The notes under the pieces were generated by a model. That model saw only the letters and a program-made list of their open reading frames with translations. It did no database searches and was not told where the DNA came from. From the NCBI GenBank assembly GCA_023393095.1, contig JAEWMT010000141.1, positions 12,796 to 76,795 on the forward strand: DNA of 64,000 nucleotides, read 5' to 3'. This DNA comes from Bacillota bacterium (GTDB taxonomy: Bacteria; Bacillota; Clostridia; Lachnospirales; Lachnospiraceae). Made by a program: the position numbers and the translations under genes. Below, piece by piece: positions 26,161-34,238 of this stretch. Position 1 is the stretch's first letter; each line of letters opens with the position of its first letter.

Positions 26161-26453
26161 CACCAGAGTTAATATCACACACAATTGAAATTTGTACTTT
26201 TGTAAGTACTTTTACAAATAGTAAATAACTCACGTAACGAAGAACAGAATAGAGGCTCGTGAGCTTGTAATCACGTAATCAGTCACATGGAAAATGGATA
26301 GGCTAAAACTCCCTTGCGAGGATTTAGGTCAAGGGACACATCTTTACAAGATTTGTCCCTAATCAAATCTAACGCTCATAAAGTGCGGTTGCCGACAGGT
26401 TTTATGGAGACAAACAACGAAATGGAGGAGATATTATTTATCAAAAACGCAAG
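26161..26453 (+). other. non-coding left end of IS110-type element (possible bridge-RNA region)
   Basis: Roughly 290 bases directly before the IS110-type transposase start with no gene. They contain short hairpins, for example GGGACA with TGTCCC around 26334-26367. In IS110 elements of the IS621 type the non-coding end upstream of the recombinase encodes the bridge RNA that guides insertion. Here only position and hairpins are seen; the RNA is inference. Confidence 0.35.
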
Positions 26454-26798
26454 ATGGCTTTTATTGGTATTGATATGCATAAAGACACACACACAGCGGT
26501 AGTTATGGACTGCTGGACTAACAAAATAGGCGAAATCACCTTCGCCAACAGACCATCGGCATATGACAAATTTATGGTCGATGTGAAAAAGTTATACGGG
26601 GACTTGCAGCCAATATTTGGTCTGGAGGATACCAGAGGTTTTGGACTGAACTTTGCTTCCTACCTTTTGGGGCATAAATACACCGTCAAGCATGTAAATC
26701 CTGCTTACACAGATGCAATGCGTTCAAGTGCTCCTATGTCAAAAAAAGATGATTCTTATGATGCTTTCTGCGTAGCAAAGATACTTAGGGAGCTGTAA
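26454..26798 (+). pseudogene. IS110 family transposase, N-terminal fragment
   Basis: 114 residues: MAFIGIDMHKDTHTAVVMD with the first catalytic Asp of the DEDD fold, LEDTRGFGLNFASYLLGH with Glu, VKHVNPAYTDAMRSSAPMSKKDDSYDAFCVAKIL with the last Asp residues. This is the RuvC-like N-terminal half of IS110 recombinases; full proteins have about 400 residues with a C-terminal serine-containing domain, which is missing after the TAA at 26796. The start ATG 26454 has GGAGG about 30 bases upstream, further away than usual. Probably inactive. Confidence 0.85.
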
Positions 26799-26991
26799 GG
26801 ATTATATATGGTATGATGTGGACAAAGACCGAATACAAGCCGTTTGAAAAGTTAGAAGGTTAATGTTGTTTGGAGCTATCATTATGGTATAATAGAGTTG
26901 TAAAAAATGTAAAAAATCTTTAAAAAGAGGCTTAATATAGATTGTGTATTTTAGTGGTAAAAAGAGCTTACAAGATTAAACCAAAGTATAG
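26799..26991. other. gap with no gene after the broken transposase
   Basis: AT-rich sequence without a readable frame. It includes TATGGTATAATAG (26883-26895), a possible -10 box, but no matching -35. The join between the IS110 fragment and the toxin-tail remnant probably lies here. Confidence 0.35.
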
Positions 26992-27152
26992 TATATCTAT
27001 AATGCGGTAGTAAGTAAAGCTACCAAGGGTGGTGATAAATCTAAACTCGTAAGCGAAATGTCTTATGAAGAAATAAAGGCGGAGCTTCAAGAAAGATGAT
27101 TGAATATGTAGCTAAATGCAGAGAATTATATCCTAATATATTTAAGCACTAA
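26992..27152 (+). pseudogene. toxin C-terminal remnant with frameshift
   Basis: An open frame without a start runs from 26992 (YIYNAVVSKATKGGDKSKLV, SEMSYEEIKAELQER, stop 27097-27099). A second frame overlapping it begins at ATG 27096 and continues MIEYVAKCRELYPNIFKH to TAA 27152. Together they look like the last 55 or so residues of a polymorphic toxin broken by a one-base shift. The toxin family is not recognised. An immunity gene follows 32 bases later. Confidence 0.45.
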
Positions 27153-27184
27153 TGCTAAAGGGATTGCAGAGGGAGTGATGTTTT

Positions 27185-27658
27185 ATGGATTTACAAAGTG
27201 ATATTAATGAATTAAGGAAAATGAGATTTTTGGGTGAGGAGGATAATATAGATGTTTTTGAAGATATACTTTCACAAATATACTATAATGGGGACATAAC
27301 TTTAATAAAAGAACTATGCTCAATATTTGTAGATGATATTGATTTTCCGTCAGCTTCAGAGTCAATAATGAAAACCATCCTACATATTTGTAAAAAATGC
27401 GGTAATGATGATGGGATGATTGAACTGGTTAATAATATGGATAGAATGTTTCCACAAGGTAAAAATTGTGCTGAAAAGCTGACAAGAATGATTTTGAATA
27501 ACGAATTATACACAAATCCATTTATCAATGCATTAAATAAGGCGGAATATAGTAAAAGAAATCAAATAGTAAATATATTAAATGAAATAAAAGATTATAA
27601 TAGTGAAAGGTATAAAGAGAAAGTTGATCTAGTTCTCCAAAGCATACAGGAAGCATGA
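27185..27658 (+). CDS. Imm30-like immunity protein
   Basis: 157 residues from ATG 27185, with AGGGAGTG upstream. All-helical sequence: INELRKMRFLGEEDNIDVFED, then ILSQIYYNGDITLIKELCSIF, then DDIDFPSASESIMKTILHI, and MFPQGKNCAEKLTRMILNNE. The pattern of short helical hairpins around small acidic patches matches the Imm30 immunity family as I remember it; by eye this is a moderate match. Predicted cytoplasmic, neutralising the toxin whose tail is seen just upstream. Confidence 0.6.
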   Translation: MDLQSDINELRKMRFLGEEDNIDVFEDILSQIYYNGDITLIKELCSIFVDDIDFPSASESIMKTILHICKKCGNDDGMIELVNNMDRMFPQGKNCAEKLTRMILNNELYTNPFINALNKAEYSKRNQIVNILNEIKDYNSERYKEKVDLVLQSIQEA

Positions 27659-27784
27659 GAAGAAGCAATAGTCCTTGCAATCCAATTGGTACAGGATATT
27701 CAAATGGTAAAGCAAGGCATAGATGCAAAAAAGCTGAACAACAAAAAGAGCAGAACACCAAGCTAATGAATGGATTAAACTTAA

Positions 27785-28009
27785 GCTGCATTACATGTTT
27801 CTGCTCAAATAGCTAGTGGCGATTTAGAGAGCGTAACTGGATTGGGTAATAGTCGAATAAATTCATCTATTGGATCACAATGGAAGACGAAAACGGGTGT
27901 TCTTGAAAATGGAGTAAATAAATATATTACAGATAAAAATTTGCCCAAAGAAGATTATAATAAGTTTCTATTCAACGATAAATTATCATGTGGAGGTGTT
28001 TATTTATGA
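27785..28009 (+). pseudogene. second toxin C-terminal remnant
   Basis: An open frame from 27785 (after TAA 27782) to TGA 28009 has no usable start and reads AALHVSAQIASGDLESVTGLG, then QWKTKTGVLENGVNKYITD and KLSCGGVYL. The stop overlaps the next gene's ATG (28006), the typical toxin-immunity junction. It is the end of an otherwise deleted toxin of unrecognised family. The 125 bases between the Imm30-like gene and this remnant also read as coding debris (GTGYSNGKARHRCKKAEQQK). Confidence 0.45.
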
Positions 28010-28566
28010 ATGAATCTATGGAAAAAGTATTTAGCGATTTTAAATTATTTGAAAAAGTGAGCAGAAATATAATCGACAAATATAAGGACAGAGTAGGAGA
28101 AAATGTAATTGAAATATGGGAAAAGTATGGTTTTGGAAGTACGTTTAACGGATACTTAAAGATAATAAACCCAGATGATGTGCAGGAATTGTTAGAAGAA
28201 ACATATATTATGCCTTTTGATGATATCCCAGTTTTTGTAACAGGGATGGGGGATATTATTTCATGCAATAGTAGGGGGAGTTTTGGAATATTAGATTATA
28301 GGCATCATCGAATAAAGGTAATATGGATTGATAAAGAAATAAACTGGGATTATTTTTTTGATGATTACTACCAAGAAAGATATTGGAAATGGAATCCATA
28401 TTTTGAAGCAGTAAAGAAATATGGGGAGCCTAGCTATGATGAATGTTTTGGATATGAACCATTGCTAAGCTTAGGTGGAAAAGAAAATGTAGAATATCTA
28501 AAAAAAGTGAAGTATAAAGTACATATAAGTCTTATTGCAGAATTCCAGGGAGTATTGTCCTGTTAA
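28006..28566 (+). CDS. GAD-like/DUF1851 (Tdi1-type) immunity protein
   Basis: 186 residues from ATG 28006; GGAGG nine bases upstream. N-terminal GAD-like part (IWEKYGFGSTFNGYLKIINP, then DDVQELLEETYIMPFDDIPVF) and a DUF1851-like C-terminus (ECFGYEPLLSLGGKENVEYL, then HISLIAEFQG). In Agrobacterium, Tdi1 of this family binds and blocks the DNase effector Tde1. The gene overlaps the end of a toxin remnant by four bases, so it is a left-over immunity gene. Confidence 0.8.
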   Translation: MNESMEKVFSDFKLFEKVSRNIIDKYKDRVGENVIEIWEKYGFGSTFNGYLKIINPDDVQELLEETYIMPFDDIPVFVTGMGDIISCNSRGSFGILDYRHHRIKVIWIDKEINWDYFFDDYYQERYWKWNPYFEAVKKYGEPSYDECFGYEPLLSLGGKENVEYLKKVKYKVHISLIAEFQGVLSC

Positions 28567-28984
28567 AATGTAAACTATATTTTGTAATTTAATATCGATA
28601 GTTTCCTAGAAATAACTAATAAAATATTTATAAAGAGTCTGAATCAGATGGATTTATCTACATATCCCTAGGATGTGTTTTTATTGTAGTCTTAATCGTA
28701 GCAATGATTACTATATTATGAACCTGTATCAATGTAGTTACAAACAGAGCGATAGGAAGTAAGGGGAATTAGGTTTTATGAAATATTTAATATATTAAAT
28801 CTGGAATATTTTACTTTGCGTAAAAATGCATATACAAATATTTAAAGACACTGGATGCAGGTATAAACTTGAAACACTAATATATAATCCTTTGCAAAAA
28901 AAGCATTTTATAATACTTTTTTATATTATATAATATAATTGTCTATAATAATTAAGAAATTCAAGGAAAATATGGAGGTCAATT
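28567..28984. other. gene-free stretch with a possible membrane-helix remnant
   Basis: 418 bases without an intact gene. A startless frame from 28635 to 28721 reads ESESDGFIYISLGCVFIVVL and ends after a hydrophobic helix, like the tail of a membrane protein. AT-rich sequence before 28985 holds several TATAAT-like boxes, likely including the promoter of the VOC gene. Confidence 0.4.
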
Positions 28985-29344
28985 ATGAAATTCTGTTGGA
29001 CTACACTGGTGGTAAAAGATTTGGAGGAATCTCTCACATTTTATAGAGAAGTTGTAGGGTTAAAAGAAAAAAGAAGAATGAAAGGGCCGGGAGTTGATAT
29101 CGTATTTCTGGGAGATGGGGAAACTGAGATTGAGTTAATGACCAGTCCAAAGCCGAGGGAAATCAATATGGGAGCTGATATCTCGCTGGGTTTTGAAGTG
29201 GTTTCGGTTGATGATAAGATTAAGGAACTTAAAGAAAAAGGAATCGCAATCCATAGTGGACCATTCCAACCGGCTCCTTCTGTGAAATTCTTTTATCTGC
29301 TAGATCCCAATGGCTTGAAAATTCAGTTCGTAGAAAATCTTTAA
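28985..29344 (+). CDS. VOC (glyoxalase-fold) family protein
   Basis: 119 residues from ATG 28985 with GGAGG upstream. Two beta-alpha-beta-beta-beta units: WTTLVVKDLEESLTFYREVVG and, in the second, LGFEVVSVDDKIKELKEKGI and FFYLLDPNGLKIQFVE, with the metal ligand Glu of IQFVE. The first His ligand of glyoxalase I is replaced (CWTTLVV), so it is unlikely to be a true glyoxalase I. The SDR gene 12 bases downstream is probably in the same operon; substrate unknown. Confidence 0.85.
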   Translation: MKFCWTTLVVKDLEESLTFYREVVGLKEKRRMKGPGVDIVFLGDGETEIELMTSPKPREINMGADISLGFEVVSVDDKIKELKEKGIAIHSGPFQPAPSVKFFYLLDPNGLKIQFVENL

Positions 29345-29356
29345 GGAGTAAAATCT

Positions 29357-30061
29357 ATGGGATCACATAAAGTTGCCGTAGTTACAGGCGGTGCCAAGGG
29401 AATTGGTAGAGCAATCTGTGATGAGTTCAGGAATCAGGGTGTGGTTGTCTGTACGATCGATATTCTAGAAAATGATTACTTTGTAGGAGATATTGCAGAA
29501 GAAAGCGTGCTGATGGCTTTTGCAGACAAAGTGATTGCAGAGCATGGTAGAATAGATTATCTCATCAATAATGCCTGCTTGTCGAAGGGCGGTCTTAAAA
29601 GTTGCTCCTATGAAGATTTTAATTATGTATTGAAGGTGGGGGTAAGCGCTCCATTTTTGCTAGCAAAGCTTTTTATGGAGCATTTTAACGAAGGGGCAAG
29701 TATCGTTAATATTTCCTCTACCCGTCATATTATGAGTCAGTCTGATACTGAAAGTTATACCGCTGCAAAGGGCGGTATCACAGCTTTGACCCATGGGTTA
29801 GCGGCGACATTGGCGGAGAAAGTACGTGTAAATTGTATTTCTCCCGGCTGGATTGATACTACAAATTCAGAATTTAGTAAAGAAGATAATACCCAGCATC
29901 CCGCAGGGCGGGTCGGTATTCCTGCCGATATCGTGAATGCAGTGATGTTTTTATGTGATGAGAAAAACAGCTTTATTACAGGACAGAATATTACAGTGGA
30001 TGGTGGAATGACGAAGCTAATGATATATCACAATGATAATGGCTGGAAATATGAAGGATGA
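29357..30061 (+). CDS. short-chain dehydrogenase/reductase (SDR)
   Basis: 234 residues with a classical SDR layout: cofactor loop TGGAKGIGRAI at about residue 11, NNA at about 72, catalytic Ser in VNISSTRH, YxxxK as YTAAKGG, and SPGWIDT plus ITGQNITVDGG near the end. It uses NAD(P) with an unknown alcohol or ketone substrate. AAGGAG precedes ATG 29357. It lies directly behind the VOC gene, suggesting a shared two-gene operon. Confidence 0.9.
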   Translation: MGSHKVAVVTGGAKGIGRAICDEFRNQGVVVCTIDILENDYFVGDIAEESVLMAFADKVIAEHGRIDYLINNACLSKGGLKSCSYEDFNYVLKVGVSAPFLLAKLFMEHFNEGASIVNISSTRHIMSQSDTESYTAAKGGITALTHGLAATLAEKVRVNCISPGWIDTTNSEFSKEDNTQHPAGRVGIPADIVNAVMFLCDEKNSFITGQNITVDGGMTKLMIYHNDNGWKYEG

Positions 30062-30266
30062 ACTAGTTACTATTGTTAAATGAAGTAGCTAAGTTATTCA
30101 TTCCTAAGAAAGATAATCAGACGATAAAGAGTCAAAGCTAAATAACGTATCGTTTTTTATAACAAGAGTTTTGATCAGATATATACAAATTGCACAAAAA
30201 ATCCGTCTTGAGCGGACATGTGAAAGCCACGCAAAATACTTTTTTAAAATTTTCTTGATATTTTAG

Positions 30267-30295
30267 TTGCAATATTGAAATTTATATATTACAAT
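30267..30295 (+). promoter_or_regulatory. probable promoter of the aminotransferase gene
   Basis: TTGCAA at 30267-30272 and TACAAT at 30290-30295 with a 17-base spacer, about 105 bases before ATG 30402. The rest of the 340-base gap (30062-30401) shows no gene and no clear riboswitch fold. Confidence 0.55.
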
Positions 30296-30401
30296 GATTA
30301 AAGATTTCACGAGATTGTATACAAAGATACAATAAAGAAAGAGGAAACTAAGAGTATTGTTTTATCTGATACAATAATAATAACGAAGGACGGTGCGATA
30401 A

Positions 30402-31598
30402 ATGGCATTAACATTATCAAAAAAGGCTCAGGCGGTAAAGCCATCATCAACATTGGCTATTACAGCAAAAGCGAAAGAATTAAAGGAACAGGGAATTGAT
30501 GTAGTAGGATTTGGAGCAGGTGAGCCTGATTTTAATACTCCGGACAATATTTGTGAAGCTGCAATCAAGGCAATACACAATGGATTTACAAAATATACTC
30601 CTGCAGATGGTACCTTAGAGTTAAAAAAAGCTGTTTGCGATAAATTCTTAAACTTTAATCATATTAAATATGAGCCCAGCCAGATTGTCGTAAGTAACGG
30701 AGGAAAGCATTCCTTAACAAATGTATTCCAGGCGATTTGCAATCCCGGAGATGAGGTAATCATTCCGACTCCTTACTGGTTAAGCTATCCGGAGATTGTC
30801 AAGCTTGCCGATGGTGTTCCGGTATTTGTAAGAGCAGATAAGGAACAGAACTATAAGGTAACCGCAGCTCAGATTGAAGCAGCTTGCACAGAGAAAACAA
30901 AGGCTTTAATCTTAAATTCACCGAGCAATCCTTCCGGTATGATTTATACCAGAGAAGAACTGGAGGCTATTGCTGAGGTAGCTGTAAGAAAGAATTTCTT
31001 TGTAGTATCCGATGAAATGTATGAGCATCTGATTTATGAGGGTGAAGCAATCAGCATCGCATCCTTAAATGATGAAATCTATCAGCGTACCATCACCTGC
31101 AGTGGTGTGGCAAAAAGCTATTCCATGACCGGCTGGAGAATTGGATTTACCGGTTCCTCCAAAGAGATTGCAAAGCTGATGGGAAGCGTTCAGAGCCATC
31201 AGACCTCTAATCCAAACTCCATCGCACAGAAGGCAGCTTACGAAGCTTTAGTAGGACCACAGGATTCCGTTCGTAACATGCATGCGGAATTCAATAAGAG
31301 AAGGGACTATATGTATGAGAGAGTTTCTAATATGAAATTAGTTTCTTCCTTAAAGCCACAGGGTGCATTTTATCTGTTCGTGGATATCAGTAAGACGCTG
31401 GATAAGGAATACAACGGAACTAAAATCGGTGATGTAAATAAACTGGCGCAGATATTGATTGAGGATTATAATGTAGCTGTAATTCCTTGTGCTGATTTCG
31501 GTTTTGATGATCATATTAGACTGTCTTATGCAATTTCAATGGATCAGATTAAAAAGGGACTTGATAGGATTGAAGAGTTAGTGGAGAAGTTGGCTTAA
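30402..31598 (+). CDS. class I aminotransferase, aspartate aminotransferase-like
   Basis: 398 residues. Fold type I PLP enzyme: VGFGAGEPDFNTPDNICEAA, YTPADGTLELKKAV, NSPSNPSGMIYTREEL, SDEMYEHLIYEG and the PLP-lysine segment GVAKSYSMTGWRIGF at about residue 236. The Ib subgroup features fit aspartate:2-oxoglutarate aminotransferase, but related enzymes act on aromatic or branched amino acids. It has its own promoter and a terminator at 31620. Confidence 0.92.
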   Translation: MALTLSKKAQAVKPSSTLAITAKAKELKEQGIDVVGFGAGEPDFNTPDNICEAAIKAIHNGFTKYTPADGTLELKKAVCDKFLNFNHIKYEPSQIVVSNGGKHSLTNVFQAICNPGDEVIIPTPYWLSYPEIVKLADGVPVFVRADKEQNYKVTAAQIEAACTEKTKALILNSPSNPSGMIYTREELEAIAEVAVRKNFFVVSDEMYEHLIYEGEAISIASLNDEIYQRTITCSGVAKSYSMTGWRIGFTGSSKEIAKLMGSVQSHQTSNPNSIAQKAAYEALVGPQDSVRNMHAEFNKRRDYMYERVSNMKLVSSLKPQGAFYLFVDISKTLDKEYNGTKIGDVNKLAQILIEDYNVAVIPCADFGFDDHIRLSYAISMDQIKKGLDRIEELVEKLA

Positions 31599-31619
31599 TT
31601 ATTAATCATAAGAATATAT

Positions 31620-31655
31620 AGCAAGAGCATCGTCATTATGGCGGTGCTTTTGTTG
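31620..31655 (+). terminator. Rho-independent terminator of the aminotransferase gene
   Basis: GCATCGTC (31627-31634) pairs with GGCGGTGC (31640-31647) around ATTAT, extended by A-T pairs on the flanks and followed by TTTTGTTGTG. Confidence 0.7.
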
Positions 31656-31960
31656 TGTTTACCGATAATAAAATAACCAATAATATTATTAAATTATTGG
31701 CATTTAGTGGTATAATATGTTATTATTTTTTAGATAAAATAATATTTTAGTAAAAAATTATATCCAATATTTCAGAATACTCATGGGATTAATCTCAGAG
31801 TTATGACAATAACTATTAGTGAAAAGATAATCAGTCCGCAATTTGTTGCATGTACAAGACATAATATAATTAAAGATATTATAAAAGCATAAATGATTTT
31901 TTTTAAAATTTGAAAATAAGACCAATACATAGGCAAATTTCAATTTCATAAGGAGATATT
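31656..31960. other. gap with extended -10 promoter-like site
   Basis: About 300 AT-rich bases between the aminotransferase terminator and the accessory block. CCAATAAT/ATTATTGG forms a small palindrome around 31677-31700, and TGGTATAAT at 31708-31716 is an extended -10 box that could serve the genes from 31961 on. No gene seen. Confidence 0.45.
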
Positions 31961-32344
31961 ATGATAGAATATAACAAAGAAGAATTAGAAAAGGCCATAT
32001 TTTTACTATCTAATATTATTGTTAAATGTGAAAAAATGCAACTGAAGTTTTTAGAGGGAACATCTCAATATTCACTTTTAAAAAACAGAATTAAAGCACT
32101 TTATATTTCCAAGTCACTTATTTCGGGAGATGAATCAATAAATTATACTAGCAAAGAATTGAATGATGCACTACCCCCAGTGGTTTCAATTATAAATAAA
32201 ACTACAAAAGCACAAAGCAAATATGAAAAAGGAAGTCTACAATTCAATCGCTTTGAACCCACAATCCAAGCTATGCTAATTTCTAAAGCATACATCGAGA
32301 GTCAAATAAACACTGGGTTGGCAAACTTTGAAAGGAAAATTTGA
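31961..32344 (+). CDS. small protein with internal duplication, function unknown
   Basis: 127 residues from ATG 31961, AAGGAG upstream. The sequence consists of two related halves: YNKEELEKAIFLLSNIIVKC ... NRIKALYISKSLI (residues 4-53) and YTSKELNDALPPVVSIINKT ... PTIQAMLISKAYIE (residues about 63-116). Each half is a helical hairpin with a conserved tail, so the protein is probably a two-repeat helical bundle. No family recognised. It opens the second accessory block; an immunity role is only inferred from the neighbours. Confidence 0.6.
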   Translation: MIEYNKEELEKAIFLLSNIIVKCEKMQLKFLEGTSQYSLLKNRIKALYISKSLISGDESINYTSKELNDALPPVVSIINKTTKAQSKYEKGSLQFNRFEPTIQAMLISKAYIESQINTGLANFERKI

Positions 32345-32429
32345 ATTAGATAACCTTGGTGAAGATTTGCTTTTTTTGCAGGCGAATTCATCCCCTACAA
32401 TTAAGATAGATATGCTTACAAAAATCTAA
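32331..32429 (+). pseudogene. remnant duplicate of the 33320 gene C-terminus
   Basis: A startless frame reads KGKFELDNLGEDLLFLQANS then SPTIKID and stops at 32427-32429. It is nearly identical to the C-terminal part of the membrane protein at 33320 (KGNFELDNLGEAMLFVQANS). The two share GCAGGCGAATTCATCCCCTA exactly. It begins inside the end of the 31961 gene, marking a recombination join. Confidence 0.8.
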
Positions 32430-32546
32430 TTTATATGGGATTCTATAGCTTCCTATTATATTTATAAGCAGTTATTTTAAAAATGAAGTGAAATATGTTT
32501 TATCATATAATTAAACAAACAAGAATTTATAAAAGGAGAATAAACT

Positions 32547-32921
32547 ATGAAACAAATCGAAAATTATAATGCGAACAAATATAGTAGTGATACATATTCT
32601 GAAATTGAAAACGGAGTATTTGAAGTAAAAGAAGATGGTGAGAGTTTATATGTAACTTCACTATCTTTTGTTCAAGAACCAGAATTTGATGAGGGTGCTA
32701 ATGCAAGTTATATAACACAATATCCTTTAGAAGATATACTCGATAAGTTCTATTGCCATATTTCGGATTTTTACGAAGAATTAAATACAGATGATTCTCA
32801 AAAATGTTATCAAGAATTTGCAAGCCCTGATTTAGAGGATATTAGAAACCTACGTTCTATAATAGGAAAACACGTATATAACAAAGAAGTAGAGGAATAT
32901 GTAGAACTTATTATTGAATAA
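32547..32921 (+). CDS. acidic protein of unknown function
   Basis: 124 residues from ATG 32547 with AAAGGAG upstream. Strongly acidic, no membrane segment or signal: an N-terminal beta-rich part (ENGVFEVKEDGESLYVTSLS) and a helical C-terminus (ITQYPLEDILDKFYCHISDF). Acidic, small and single-domain is the usual look of immunity proteins that bind basic nuclease toxins, and its neighbours fit that, but no family was recognised. Confidence 0.55.
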   Translation: MKQIENYNANKYSSDTYSEIENGVFEVKEDGESLYVTSLSFVQEPEFDEGANASYITQYPLEDILDKFYCHISDFYEELNTDDSQKCYQEFASPDLEDIRNLRSIIGKHVYNKEVEEYVELIIE

Positions 32922-32995
32922 AGCAGTGAGGATTAAATTCCAATTTACCGAACAGTTTAAACTTCCAATATGTATATATTAAGCAGTTGCTATAA

Positions 32996-33214
32996 TATCC
33001 GCTTACCAAACAGCATTTACCACCTATATTGATAATACTGATTACTAACCCCAAAAAAGGGTTAGTATATGCTTCCATTGTAATAACTATAGATATACTT
33101 TTATATCTTTGGCTAAGAATTGATACTAAAAAAGTTTGCAACTTCGTAAAAACAGGAGATGAGGTTGAACTACCAGAAACTTGCAATTATATTGACACAT
33201 TAATTAATACATAG
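32996..33214 (+). pseudogene. possible fragment of a small membrane protein
   Basis: The frame is open from 32996 with no good ribosome binding site; TTG 33029 is the only early start. It contains one hydrophobic helix (GLVYASIVITIDILLYLWL) and a short hydrophilic tail. The gap 32922-33319 holds nothing else I can support. It may be a decayed membrane gene or chance. Confidence 0.3.
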
Positions 33215-33319
33215 AATTTTTATTTATAGAGTTCAAATTATTCGTAGTTGTGACTAATCATAATAGAATAGCTAATCATTTTATTTTTTAAAAAAATTAA
33301 TAATTAGGAGGAATTAACT

Positions 33320-34114
33320 ATGTCATTCCCAAATATTTCTTTCGCTGTTATATGTTGGCTATGCTCAATGGTTTTTGGGGGAATGGCATTTTGGGCATTC
33401 AAATGTAAAGAACCAATACATTTTTGGTCAGGAAGTACCGTAAGGCCAGAAGAAATAACTGACATTCCTGCGTATAACCGCGCGAATGGTTGGATGTGGA
33501 CAATTTATACAATTAGTATGATTGTGACGGGTATATTGGCACTTTTCAATATCTTAATAGGTGTTATTTTGCTAGTAGTGATATGTGTCCCCGGTATTAT
33601 TGTTTTAGTCGTCGTTTATAATCGGATTTATAAGAAATACAAAAATACATCAGCTACTTACAAAATTGATAGTTCTGCAACAAAGACGCCTAAAGCGGTT
33701 GTTATTGCTATCGTTTTCTTTATAGGAATAGTCTTTGTTTTCGTAGGTTTTATGTTTTATTATGGATCAAGAGATCCGGTTGTAAATATTCGTGATAACG
33801 AGATACAAATAAAAGCGATGTATGGATTAAATATTGAACTTTCTGATATTACCGATATCTCTCTTATAGATAAAAGCATGGCTGATATTGGTATTGGTAA
33901 AAGGACTAACGGTTACGGCGGTAGTGGAGGCATTTTGAAAGGAAATTTTGAATTAGACAACCTCGGTGAAGCTATGCTCTTTGTGCAGGCGAATTCATCC
34001 CCTACAATAAGGATAGATTGTATTAACAAGAAAGATATATTTATAAGCTTCCGTAATAGCGAAAACACAGAGCAACTATACCGGAAACTGATAGCAACCA
34101 TACCGTTAAAATGA
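33320..34114 (+). CDS. four-helix membrane protein with C-terminal PH-like domain
   Basis: 264 residues from ATG 33320, GGAGG upstream. Membrane segments at about 8-28, 68-88, 90-112 and 136-158; the first three resemble DUF3784/SdpI-like proteins. The cytoplasmic or external tail (VNIRDNEIQIKAMYGLNIEL to the end) has the beta pattern of a bacterial PH-like domain, with a Gly-rich loop GYGGSGG. SdpI-type proteins give immunity to a membrane-active killing factor; that role here is inference. Part of its C-terminus is duplicated at 32331. Confidence 0.65.
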   Translation: MSFPNISFAVICWLCSMVFGGMAFWAFKCKEPIHFWSGSTVRPEEITDIPAYNRANGWMWTIYTISMIVTGILALFNILIGVILLVVICVPGIIVLVVVYNRIYKKYKNTSATYKIDSSATKTPKAVVIAIVFFIGIVFVFVGFMFYYGSRDPVVNIRDNEIQIKAMYGLNIELSDITDISLIDKSMADIGIGKRTNGYGGSGGILKGNFELDNLGEAMLFVQANSSPTIRIDCINKKDIFISFRNSENTEQLYRKLIATIPLK

Positions 34115-34238
34115 TATTTGTCTTTTGCATTTAATTCACATTATATGCGGTAAGCCATGAGATTCAATTGAACATTGCGGCTTAAGGCTGAAATAGACAG
34201 TAACTTGAAACTGACTTTTATAAATTGGAGGTAAAACT

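Noticed and set aside
30062..30401. T-box or amino-acid riboswitch before the aminotransferase gene
   Set aside because: No T-box sequence (GGGTGGNACCGCG-like) and no strong leader terminator were found.
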